A stretch of DNA of 5,063 nt. It comes from Methanomassiliicoccaceae archaeon. GTDB taxonomy: Archaea; Thermoplasmatota; Thermoplasmata; Methanomassiliicoccales; Methanomethylophilaceae. The translations under genes were made by a program, and so were the position numbers. The notes under the pieces are model-generated. The model searched no databases. It had not been told where the DNA came from and saw only the letters and a program-made list of their open reading frames with translations. Location of the stretch: the NCBI GenBank assembly GCA_009776695.1, contig WRNI01000013.1, positions 13,660-18,722 on the forward strand. The letters are read 5' to 3'. Positions 1 through 4,746 of the stretch are shown here, one piece after another; positions within the stretch are counted from its first letter, which is position 1; every line of letters starts with the position of its first letter.

Positions 1-589
1 CCTCCATCGCCTCCTCCGGCGTCCTTATGTCGGGACCGGTGGCTATCTCTATCAGCGGTATGCCGAGCCTGTCAAGACGGTAAACAACCTCGCCGTCCCT
101 TTCTTCAACTTTTCTTGCGGCATCCTCTTCAAGGCACACGGTCTGTATCTCTATTCTTTTACCGTTGACGTCTATGTGGCCGTCAACGGCCACCATCGCC
201 GTCCTCTGATATCCGCCGGTGTTCGACCCGTCGACGACTATCTTCCTCATGAAATAAATTTCATCGATTATTTTGGCGTTGACCATGGCCGAGAATGTCA
301 GCGTCGTGTCGAGAGCGTCCTCGTTCACGCCGTTCGGCGGTTCCTCGTCCAGATCGATCAGACAGCTTATGCGCGCAGGCGACTGGTACCTGAACCCTCT
401 CTGCTTTAACGACTCGGCGGCGACCGCTCTGTCCAGAATTCCCGACTCGCCGGGCGTCGGTCTTAACTTTCGAAGATACGTTTCTGTGTTCTCCTCGGAA
501 AGTTCGCTCTCGCATGAGCAGAATAATTTCTTTGTGTCAAGCTGCTGGTGTATCTCGATACCGCAGATGAACTTCTCACCAGATGACAT
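1..589 (-). CDS. gatE: Glutamyl-tRNA(Gln) amidotransferase subunit E, N-terminal part (runs off left edge)
   Basis: GatE is the tRNA-binding kinase/transamidase subunit of the archaeal GatDE complex. It activates the glutamyl group of Glu-tRNA(Gln) with ATP and amidates it with ammonia supplied by GatD, in the cytoplasm. The 196 codons present start with ATG at 589 and stay open to the window edge. Visible GatB/GatE signatures are GIEIHQQLD (residues 10-18), a CxC pair (24-26), DGSNTGGYQRT (120-130), CLEEDAARK (152-160) and RLDRLGIPLIEIATGPD (171-187). The family is usually about 620 residues, so roughly two thirds is missing here, including any C-terminal AspRS-like insertion or YqeY-like region. 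The start is set by a perfect AGGAGG seven nt upstream, lying inside the end of gatD. The two frames overlap by 14 nt, which suggests translational coupling and equal subunit amounts. Presence of GatDE implies that the cell charges tRNA(Gln) indirectly. The identification is firm. Confidence 0.96.
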   Translation of the reverse strand, partial: MSSGEKFICGIEIHQQLDTKKLFCSCESELSEENTETYLRKLRPTPGESGILDRAVAAESLKQRGFRYQSPARISCLIDLDEEPPNGVNEDALDTTLTFSAMVNAKIIDEIYFMRKIVVDGSNTGGYQRTAMVAVDGHIDVNGKRIEIQTVCLEEDAARKVEERDGEVVYRLDRLGIPLIEIATGPDIRTPEEAME

Positions 590-1862
590 CTAAGGTCCTC
601 CTGTCGCCCATTTCGTATGATAATATCTTCTTCATGATCGCTTTTGCATCTTCCGCGTTCTTGGCGTTGGCAAGCGCCCACATAAGTTTCACATACGCCG
701 TCTCGGGAAGCATGTCCATGACCGGTATCACGCCCATGTTCTGAAGTTCGCGGCCTGTGTCGTAAACATTCATCCCGGTGGGCCCGTTGATGCATTGCGA
801 CGTCATGACGACGACAGAACCGTTATCTATCGCTTCTTTAAGCAGCGACGCCATCCCGCTGCTCACGTGCCCCAGACCGGAGCCTGCGATGACCACGCCT
901 TTGGAACGCATAACGGCGTCCCTGAACAAAGATGGGTCCATTCCCGGATAATAGTACAGAAGTATCACGTTCTCATTCATCTTTGTCTGTGCTTTTGTCC
1001 GCGCGGACGGTCTTTGCGTCTCGTCACTGAACGTTATGTTACCGGCCGCGTCGATATGCGCTACCGGTACAGCGTTCACGCTTCGGAAAGCGTCCCTTCG
1101 TGAGGTGTGCATCTTCCTCACGCGCGTTCCGCGGTGCACCGCGAATGAATCGTCATTCATCGTATCGTGCATCACCACGTACACACCGGCCGTGTTCGGC
1201 GACACGCAGAATCTTGCCGATGCGAGCATATTGCCGTACGCGTCCGATGACGGTCTGTCGGTCGATCTCTGCGATCCCACGAGGACAACGGGCCCGCTTA
1301 TCTCGCGCAGCATGAATGATAACGCCGCCGCGGTGTATCCCATCGTGTCCGTTCCGTGCGATATTATCACGCCGGCCGCTCCGTTATTCAGTTCTTCCTC
1401 AGCGGCATCGGCCATCTTCTTCCAATGTTCCGCGCTGATGTTCTCGGAGAACACCGAGATGATGTCCTTTGTCCTGATGTTCGCGATGTCCGACAGTTCG
1501 GGCATCAGATCAAGCAGACGGTCAGCCGACATCCCGGGCGTCATCACCGAACCGTCGGGCCGTGAGCTTATTGTTCCCCCCGTTCCGATCAGCGCAACGT
1601 CAGGCAGTCCTTTTTTCGTCCTGCGCTCTTTCTTCTTCTGCTCTTTGACGGTAGGCTGCTCCAGGACTTTTATCAGTGTTCCGCCGTCGGCCCTGAAACC
1701 CGCTTTATACCCGTTCTTCATCTTTATGACGACGACGTCGGGATCGCTGTTCGCCGTCAGAACGCCTGTGTAATTTCTGCCGTCGATCGTCAGTGAAATA
1801 ACAGAACCTTCTTTCGCGCCGGCAGAATCGATAATTTTTGATAATTCGTCGGAATATCTCAT
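576..1862 (-). CDS. gatD: Glutamyl-tRNA(Gln) amidotransferase subunit D (asparaginase-like)
   Basis: GatD is the glutaminase (asparaginase-type) subunit of archaeal GatDE. It releases ammonia from an amide donor for use by GatE. The complete 428-residue protein has the family's usual length. Residues 1-70 form the GatD-specific N-terminal domain. A very basic linker (73-84, KEQKKKERRTKK) follows, then the type I L-asparaginase domain. Catalytic positions known for the family are all visible: the Thr of GTGGTIS (T97), the T171-D172 pair in HGTDTM, and K250 in GTRVRKMHTSRRDAF. The start ATG at 1862 has only a weak upstream purine match (AAAGTGG), but an AT-rich promoter sits about 30 nt ahead, so the mRNA probably has a leader of only a few nt. 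The stop TGA lies inside the 5' end of gatE, so the two form an operon. A free cytosolic asparaginase is a weaker alternative, since the N-terminal domain and the partner gene point to GatD. Confidence 0.97.
   Translation of the reverse strand: MRYSDELSKIIDSAGAKEGSVISLTIDGRNYTGVLTANSDPDVVVIKMKNGYKAGFRADGGTLIKVLEQPTVKEQKKKERRTKKGLPDVALIGTGGTISSRPDGSVMTPGMSADRLLDLMPELSDIANIRTKDIISVFSENISAEHWKKMADAAEEELNNGAAGVIISHGTDTMGYTAAALSFMLREISGPVVLVGSQRSTDRPSSDAYGNMLASARFCVSPNTAGVYVVMHDTMNDDSFAVHRGTRVRKMHTSRRDAFRSVNAVPVAHIDAAGNITFSDETQRPSARTKAQTKMNENVILLYYYPGMDPSLFRDAVMRSKGVVIAGSGLGHVSSGMASLLKEAIDNGSVVVMTSQCINGPTGMNVYDTGRELQNMGVIPVMDMLPETAYVKLMWALANAKNAEDAKAIMKKILSYEMGDRRTLDVIW
583..602 (-). promoter_or_regulatory. 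gatE ribosome binding site inside the gatD 3' end
   Basis: On the minus strand AGGAGG (complement of 597-602) stands seven nt ahead of the gatE ATG at 589, within the last codons of gatD (the Arg-Arg-Thr-Leu stretch). It decides the gatE start and shows that gatE is translated from the gatD message by re-initiation or internal entry. Confidence 0.85.
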
Positions 1863-1884
1863 ATTGCCACTTTGTAAGCAAAAC

Positions 1885-1899
1885 TATTATTATTTATTT
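1885..1899 (-). promoter_or_regulatory. Probable TATA promoter of gatDE
   Basis: The minus strand reads AAATAAATAATAATA here, the only strongly AT-rich block upstream of gatD. Its centre is about 30 nt from the gatD ATG. Archaeal transcription normally starts about 25 nt downstream of the TATA centre, which would leave a leader of only a few nt. That fits the poor ribosome binding site of gatD. The exact box within the AT tract cannot be fixed by eye. Confidence 0.5.
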
Positions 1900-1941
1900 C
1901 CCATTGCCGCGGCGCCTTGTTTTATCAATAGACTCCGCGAA

Positions 1942-2066
1942 CGGTCGATCGTATCGATATCACATATACTGACCGCGGTCTGCGCATGATGTTCGATGCT
2001 GCCGGAGGCCCTCAGAGTGCTTGGCGTTCACGAAGTCTAGTGACCGGACGCCGGAGGGGAAAGACC
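1942..2066 (+). ncRNA. Possible structured RNA or complex inverted-repeat region (tentative)
   Basis: This non-coding stretch between gatD and the zinc-ribbon gene holds several nested complementary segments. CGGTC (1942-1946) pairs with GACCG (1971-1975), with GTAT/ATAC inside (1951-1954 with 1966-1969). GGTCT (1977-1981) pairs with AGACC (2062-2066) and closes a junction. Within it, GCAT/ATGC (1984-1987 with 1996-1999) and CCCTC/GAGGG (2009-2013 with 2054-2058) form two arms. The second arm continues into GGCGT/ACGCC (2023-2027 with 2048-2052) and TCAC/GTGA (2028-2031 with 2040-2043). It matches no tRNA, 5S, SRP, RNase P or box C/D pattern that I know. Strand is unproven, because every stem could also form on the minus strand. 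It may equally be an untranscribed spacer with chance pairing. Confidence 0.22.
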
Positions 2067-2073
2067 AATGCTG

Positions 2074-2085
2074 TTTATATATAAG
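2074..2085 (+). promoter_or_regulatory. TATA promoter of the zinc-ribbon/aEF-1beta operon
   Basis: TTTATATATAAG is a near-ideal archaeal box A. Its centre lies about 25 nt ahead of the ATG at 2105, so transcription should start at or within a nucleotide or two of that ATG. This predicts a leaderless message and rules out the longer TTG-initiated frame that begins upstream of the promoter. Confidence 0.8.
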
Positions 2086-2104
2086 CAAAATTATCGCTCT
2101 GCTC

Positions 2105-2272
2105 ATGGCAACCGATAAGATATGTTCATCGTGCGGCGTAAGGCTTCTCGGCCACGGCAACACGTTCTTCAGCTGCCCCGCGTGTGGCGGCAGCGAGATC
2201 GGACGTTGCGCGCAATGCCGCGACCAGGGCATCGCGTACGAATGCGAGAAATGCGGATTCAGGGGACCGTGA
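2105..2272 (+). CDS. Small archaeal zinc-ribbon protein, four CxxC motifs (HVO_2753-like)
   Basis: This 55-residue protein has four CxxC pairs: C7-C10, C24-C27, C35-C38 and C47-C50. They give two four-cysteine zinc sites. The sequence ends in the typical CGFRGP and has the family core CPACGGSEIGRCAQCRDQG (24-42). It belongs to the small archaeal zinc-ribbon family annotated as RNA-binding or DUF1610-like. A Haloferax member (HVO_2753, from memory) was shown to bind zinc and affect swarming and biofilm, but the molecular role is not settled. The ATG at 2105 was chosen because the TATA box at 2074-2085 places the transcription start there. A TTG at 2021 in the same frame would precede the promoter and adds residues unlike the family. 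It is followed after 4 nt by aEF-1beta, a pairing that recurs in archaea and suggests a translation-linked role. Confidence 0.93.
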   Translation: MATDKICSSCGVRLLGHGNTFFSCPACGGSEIGRCAQCRDQGIAYECEKCGFRGP

Positions 2273-2276
2273 TCAT
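2269..2276 (+). promoter_or_regulatory. Ribosome binding site of aEF-1beta overlapping the upstream stop codon
   Basis: GTGATC (2269-2274), ending two nt before the ATG at 2277, matches the distal half of the archaeal GGAGGTGATC ribosome binding consensus, and an AGGGG (2261-2265) lies just upstream. The TGA stop of the zinc-ribbon gene lies inside the motif, so the two genes are probably translationally coupled. Confidence 0.55.
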
Positions 2277-2546
2277 ATGGGAAAGATAGCGGCCACGTAT
2301 GACATCATGCCCGAGAGCACGGAAGTTCCGCTCGAGGCTGTTGTTGATTCTCTGAACAGCGTTATACCAAACGGCGTCACGATAATTGATACGCAGATCG
2401 TACCTGTGGCGTTCGGCCTGAAAAAGGTGGTGGCGGGATTCGTCATAGACGACTCGGACGAGAGCATCGGCGGTAAGCTTGAGGATGCGTTACGTTCCAT
2501 AAACGGCGTCGAGAACGTCGAGTGCACATCCAGCGCGCTTCTGTAA
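2277..2546 (+). CDS. ef1b: Translation elongation factor aEF-1beta
   Basis: aEF-1beta is the guanine-nucleotide exchange factor that recharges aEF-1alpha with GTP during aminoacyl-tRNA delivery. The complete 89-residue product has the archaeal family's usual length, which corresponds to the C-terminal exchange domain of eukaryotic eEF1B. Recognisable features are the opening beta strand with IMPES (residues 10-14), the D38-Q40 region followed by PVAFGLKKVVAGFVIDD (43-59), and the ending INGVENVECTSSALL (75-89). These match the strand-helix-strand repeats of the ferredoxin-like fold. ATG at 2277 is chosen because it sits 4 nt past the upstream stop with a ribosome binding motif. The longer in-frame start at 2184 would overlap the zinc-ribbon gene and add a non-conserved stretch. 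The gene is co-transcribed with the zinc-ribbon gene and ends in a convergent terminator. Confidence 0.95.
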   Translation: MGKIAATYDIMPESTEVPLEAVVDSLNSVIPNGVTIIDTQIVPVAFGLKKVVAGFVIDDSDESIGGKLEDALRSINGVENVECTSSALL

Positions 2547-2586
2547 ACCCGTTACTTTTCATCCCTTCCGGGAAATTTGTTTACAG
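2541..2586. terminator. Convergent-gene terminator region
   Basis: A perfect 8-bp inverted repeat, CTGTAAAC (2541-2548) and GTTTACAG (2579-2586), encloses a small hairpin TCCC-TTCC-GGGA (2562-2573). On the plus strand that hairpin is followed by the T-rich AATTTGTTT. The aEF-1beta stop codon is inside the left arm. The region lies between two genes that point at each other, so it most likely ends aEF-1beta transcription. It could also block read-through from the opposite side. Confidence 0.5.
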
Positions 2587-2601
2587 TTCACCGCATACAG
2601 C

Positions 2602-2635
2602 GTGAAACAGATATCATTATCCGAAGACCTTTCAC
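2602..2635 (-). terminator. Weak inverted repeat just after the 174-residue gene
   Basis: TTTCAC (2630-2635) and GTGAAA (2602-2607) form a 6-bp inverted repeat with a 22-nt loop, directly after the stop codon of the minus-strand gene. This is a plausible but weak transcript-end hairpin; no long T-run follows on that strand. Confidence 0.25.
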
Positions 2636-3160
2636 TTATCCGTATGGATACGAATTTGCAGCCATTACGGCCTCTGCTTCAACCCCGTCTATGAACGTTA
2701 TGATCTCAGGAGGAGGGGGAGGGGGATACCCAAACCGCGAGATGATCTTAACACGAACGGGAACTCCGTCAACGGTGCCGTTCAGATCACGATAACGACC
2801 AATCAGCCTTTCGTCACGGTCGACGGTTTGCCCGTCGATTTCCAGGTATTTGCCCCTTATTATCCCAACGCTGACCCATATCTCATGTCCGTTGTACTGA
2901 TACATCTTTCCGACCCAGCCCGGCACAGGTGCCTCGACTCCGTCTACAAACGTTACGATCTTAGGATACGGCCTTAACCGGGAACGGCTCGGAAATATCT
3001 TAACATGAACGGGCATCAGACCGACAGTACCGTTCAGCTCCATGGTGCGGTGCGGTTCTTTTTTGACCTTGTCGGTATTCCGCCCGTTTATTATCAGGTA
3101 AAAATAGGATCCCGCGTCATAGGTCAATATCTTATGTCCGTTGCTGTACCGGTACTCCAT
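2636..3160 (-). CDS. Hypothetical protein with two tandem ~84-residue beta-rich modules
   Basis: I do not recognise this 174-residue protein with certainty. It consists of two copies of one module. Copy 1 (about 3-78) has YSNGHKI, IINGRNTD, LNGTV, PVHVKI and KIVTFVDGVEA. Copy 2 (about 87-163) has YNGHEI, EIDGQTVD, LNGTV, PVRVKI and EIITFIDGVEA, at a spacing of 83-85 residues. There is no signal peptide, membrane helix or cysteine, so it is probably cytosolic. Alternating hydrophobic residues with NG/DG turns suggest a beta-sandwich. The layout (HxI strand, xxDGxxV turn, VxVKI strand, final TFxDGVEA strand) recalls the tandem domains of FAIM1, but that is inference from memory. Copy 2 carries a run of six prolines (146-151). 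ATG at 3160 follows a moderate GGCGGGG site, and an in-frame TAA upstream limits extension. It has its own promoter and converges on aEF-1beta. Confidence 0.8.
   Translation of the reverse strand: MEYRYSNGHKILTYDAGSYFYLIINGRNTDKVKKEPHRTMELNGTVGLMPVHVKIFPSRSRLRPYPKIVTFVDGVEAPVPGWVGKMYQYNGHEIWVSVGIIRGKYLEIDGQTVDRDERLIGRYRDLNGTVDGVPVRVKIISRFGYPPPPPPEIITFIDGVEAEAVMAANSYPYG
2685..3013 (-). repeat. DNA-level trace of the internal duplication
   Basis: The two modules are still similar as DNA. Positions 2685-2711 and 2940-2966 match at 23 of 27 bases at an offset of 255 nt. The segments beginning near 2748 and 3000 (TTAACACGAACGGG versus TTAACATGAACGGG) match at an offset of 252 nt. The 3-nt difference is one codon gained or lost between the copies. 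Confidence 0.75.
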
Positions 3161-3177
3161 CTCATGCCCCGCCTTAC
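3161..3177 (-). promoter_or_regulatory. Leader and ribosome binding site of the two-module gene
   Basis: On the minus strand AAGGCGGGGCATGAG immediately precedes the ATG at 3160. GGCGGGG is an imperfect match to the archaeal ribosome binding site, at suitable spacing. An in-frame stop lies further upstream, so this ATG is the best start. Confidence 0.45.
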
Positions 3178-3207
3178 TGGTTCCCGTCAGTCTTAATGGC
3201 GTTTAAT

Positions 3208-3223
3208 GATATATACGTATAAG
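3208..3223 (-). promoter_or_regulatory. TATA promoter of the two-module gene
   Basis: The minus strand reads CTTATACGTATATATC, an AT-rich box about 50 nt before the ATG at 3160. A start about 25 nt downstream would give a leader of roughly 25 nt containing the ribosome binding site. This shows that the gene is probably transcribed separately from the malic enzyme gene behind it. Confidence 0.55.
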
Positions 3224-3261
3224 ACGGCAACAACAAGAAATGATGCTTGAAGAAGTTTGAG

Positions 3262-3279
3262 GACGGGGTATCCCCCGTC
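3262..3279 (-). terminator. Hairpin at the malic enzyme stop codon
   Basis: GACGGGG (3262-3268) and CCCCGTC (3273-3279) form a 7-bp GC-rich stem with a 4-nt loop. The stem contains two bases of the TGA stop of the malic enzyme gene. On the minus strand it is followed by the pyrimidine-rich CTCAAACTTCTTC. It may end transcription or protect the mRNA 3' end and separates this gene from the next promoter. Confidence 0.5.
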
Positions 3280-4633
3280 ATTTGTACGCTTTGTCCGCGT
3301 CCGCGATGAATCCGTTCTTCATCATGCTTGCCGTGAGATCGCGCGACCTCCTGATCATGAACTCGGCGCGGTCGTATATCTCCTGCCTCGACAGTTTCAG
3401 ACGCGCAAGGCCCTGTTCCTGCGCCTTCAGCGCCACGGCGACCGCCTCTCTCGGGAATACCTCCCATTCGCTCATCATCGGTATGATGTATTCGTCGTGC
3501 ATGCCCTTCTCTTCGGCGCATTTTGCAAGCTCTTTTGCAGCGGCGATGCACATCTCGTCGCTTATCGTCTTTGCGCGGACGTCGAGCGTGCCGCGGAATA
3601 TCGCCGGGAATCCCATTGAATTATTTACTTGATTCGGGAAGTCCGAACGTCCCGTCGCAACTATCTTGGCGCCGTTCTCCTTCGCCTCCCACGGCCACAT
3701 CTCCGGTACGGGATTGGCGGTGACGAAAACAACTGGGTCGTTGGCCATTAATTTGACGTATTCCGCCGGTATCGTTCCCGGCCCGGGCTTTGACGCCGCT
3801 ATCACAATATCGGCGCCCTTCATCGCTTCTTTCAGCCCGCCCTTCTTTCCGGCGCCGTTCGTTTTCTGGCATATTTCCCATTTCTGCCTGAACGTATTCT
3901 TTACTTCTTCACGCTCAAGGTTCAGTATCCCGGTGGAATCTACCATGCATAAATTCTTGGGATTGAATCCCGTTCCCAGAAGCAATCTTGCTATCGCGAT
4001 GTTCGCGGCACCGGCACCCACCATGCATATGTGCGCCTCGTCCATCTTTTTGCCGACGATCTTCATTGCGTTGATCGCCCCGGCGACCTCCACCGTCGCC
4101 GTCCCCTGCTGGTCGTCGTGCCACACCGGTATCTTGCATTCCTTTCTTAACGTGTCCAGAATGTCAAAGCACTTGGGCATCGATATGTCTTCCAAATTAA
4201 TGCCTCCGAAGGACGGCGCCAGTAATTTCACCGTTTCGATGATCTTGTCGGGGTCCTTCGTGTCCAGACATATCGGTACCGCATCGACACCGCCGAGGTA
4301 CTTGAACAGCATCGCTTTGCCTTCCATGACGGGCATCGCCGCCTCCGGCCCTATGTCGCCGAGTCCGAGAACGCGTGTACCGTCGGAGACGACGGCGACC
4401 GTGTTCCATTTGCATGTGTGCACGTATGCGTCGTCAGTGTTCTTGTTGATGGCCTTGCACGGCTCGGCGACGCCGGGCGAGTACCAAATGGCGAAGTCGC
4501 TGAAGTCGCGGACCGCCGCCTTCGGGACCACCTCTATCTTACCGCCGTAATACTTGTGCAATATCATCGCGTCTATGCCGGGCTGCTTGGCCTTTTCGAG
4601 ACGCTCTTCCACTGTTATTTTATCCTCAGTCAT
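3278..4633 (-). CDS. NAD(P)-dependent malic enzyme (malate dehydrogenase, oxaloacetate-decarboxylating)
   Basis: This enzyme converts malate to pyruvate and CO2 with reduction of NAD(P), linking C4 acids and pyruvate in the cytoplasm. The 451-residue protein is the short prokaryotic form without a C-terminal phosphotransacetylase domain. Visible motifs are IWYSPGVAEPC (49-59, Y51), DGTRVLGLGDIGPEAAMPVMEGKAMLFK (84-111, with active-site K106), metal-binding LEDI (147-150) and WHDDQQGTA (171-179), the Rossmann loop GAGAANIA (206-213), and TGRSDFPNQVNN (327-338). D232 at the likely end of the second Rossmann strand fits NAD better than NADP, but this is weak evidence. The start ATG at 4633 has a strong GGAGGAG site five nt upstream. 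It stands alone as a transcription unit, divergent from a radical SAM gene. A palindrome ahead of it may mediate control. The direction of the reaction in the cell is not shown by sequence. Confidence 0.95.
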   Translation of the reverse strand: MTEDKITVEERLEKAKQPGIDAMILHKYYGGKIEVVPKAAVRDFSDFAIWYSPGVAEPCKAINKNTDDAYVHTCKWNTVAVVSDGTRVLGLGDIGPEAAMPVMEGKAMLFKYLGGVDAVPICLDTKDPDKIIETVKLLAPSFGGINLEDISMPKCFDILDTLRKECKIPVWHDDQQGTATVEVAGAINAMKIVGKKMDEAHICMVGAGAANIAIARLLLGTGFNPKNLCMVDSTGILNLEREEVKNTFRQKWEICQKTNGAGKKGGLKEAMKGADIVIAASKPGPGTIPAEYVKLMANDPVVFVTANPVPEMWPWEAKENGAKIVATGRSDFPNQVNNSMGFPAIFRGTLDVRAKTISDEMCIAAAKELAKCAEEKGMHDEYIIPMMSEWEVFPREAVAVALKAQEQGLARLKLSRQEIYDRAEFMIRRSRDLTASMMKNGFIADADKAYK

Positions 4634-4638
4634 GATTT

Positions 4639-4645
4639 CTCCTCC
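4639..4645 (-). promoter_or_regulatory. Ribosome binding site of malic enzyme
   Basis: GGAGGAG on the minus strand, five nt before the ATG at 4633, is a strong match to the archaeal consensus and fixes the start. It also means the message has a real leader rather than being leaderless. Confidence 0.8.
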
Positions 4646-4649
4646 GGAA

Positions 4650-4666
4650 ATTACGAATTTCGTAAT
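4650..4666. promoter_or_regulatory. Operator-like palindrome ahead of malic enzyme
   Basis: A perfect palindrome with 8-bp arms and a single central base: ATTACGAA, T, TTCGTAAT. It lies 5-21 nt upstream of the malic enzyme ribosome binding site. Depending on which AT box is the promoter, it is either in the early leader (+17 to +33) or overlaps the core promoter. Both are typical positions for a dimeric helix-turn-helix repressor. A leader hairpin is less likely because the loop would be too tight. Confidence 0.5.
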
Positions 4667-4700
4667 ATATCTGCGAAATGAATGAAAAGCAATAATAGTA

Positions 4701-4714
4701 TTTGTATTTATAGG
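4701..4714. promoter_or_regulatory. Divergent TATA region for malic enzyme and radical SAM gene
   Basis: On the minus strand CCTATAAATACAAA contains TATAAATA, a good archaeal TATA box. It would start transcription near 4683 and give malic enzyme a leader of about 50 nt. On the plus strand the same block reads TATTTATA about 38 nt ahead of the GTG at 4747, so it could also serve the radical SAM gene with a short leader. A second AT box on the minus strand (GATATATTAC, 4662-4671) is less likely, since its start site would fall inside the malic enzyme ribosome binding site. Confidence 0.5.
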
Positions 4715-4734
4715 TAATTTGAACTTACTAAATC

Positions 4735-4738
4735 GGAG
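4735..4738 (+). promoter_or_regulatory. Ribosome binding site supporting a GTG start
   Basis: GGAG at 4735-4738 stands eight nt ahead of GTG 4747. No ATG lies in a suitable position and an in-frame stop lies just upstream, so this site decides the start of the radical SAM gene. Confidence 0.6.
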
Positions 4739-4746
4739 AAACCATC

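Noticed and set aside
1036..1773. 245-codon open frame on the plus strand opposite gatD
   Set aside because: It is a shadow of the complete gatD gene with no translation signals and no family-like motifs.
1986..1992. ATGATGT resembling a box C of a C/D guide RNA, with CTGA at 1969-1972
   Set aside because: The order is wrong (CTGA precedes the C-like box) and no terminal stem or second box pair is found.
2001..2058. GCCGGAGG occurring twice (2001-2008 and 2050-2057) as a repeat element
   Set aside because: An 8-nt GC-rich word occurring twice close together is weak evidence, and no third copy or regular spacing is present.
1977..2067. A class II tRNA-like pattern (GGTCT...AGACC closing stem, ~90 nt, CCA-like ACCA end)
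   Set aside because: Only five acceptor pairs form, there is no TTCRA T-loop next to the 3' end, no D-loop GG and no convincing anticodon arm on either strand.
2021..2104. N-terminal extension of the zinc-ribbon protein from a TTG codon
   Set aside because: The extension covers the TATA box and adds 28 residues absent from the family. The promoter position supports ATG at 2105.
2709..2725. Possible frameshift in the two-module gene at the homopolymer-like C-run
   Set aside because: The second module continues in frame past the run with EIITFIDGVEA, matching copy 1, so the reading frame is intact.
3666..4550. Long open frame on the plus strand (294 codons) opposite malic enzyme
   Set aside because: It is antisense to a clearly conserved enzyme, has no ribosome binding site or promoter, and its product resembles no family. 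It arises from the codon bias of the real gene.
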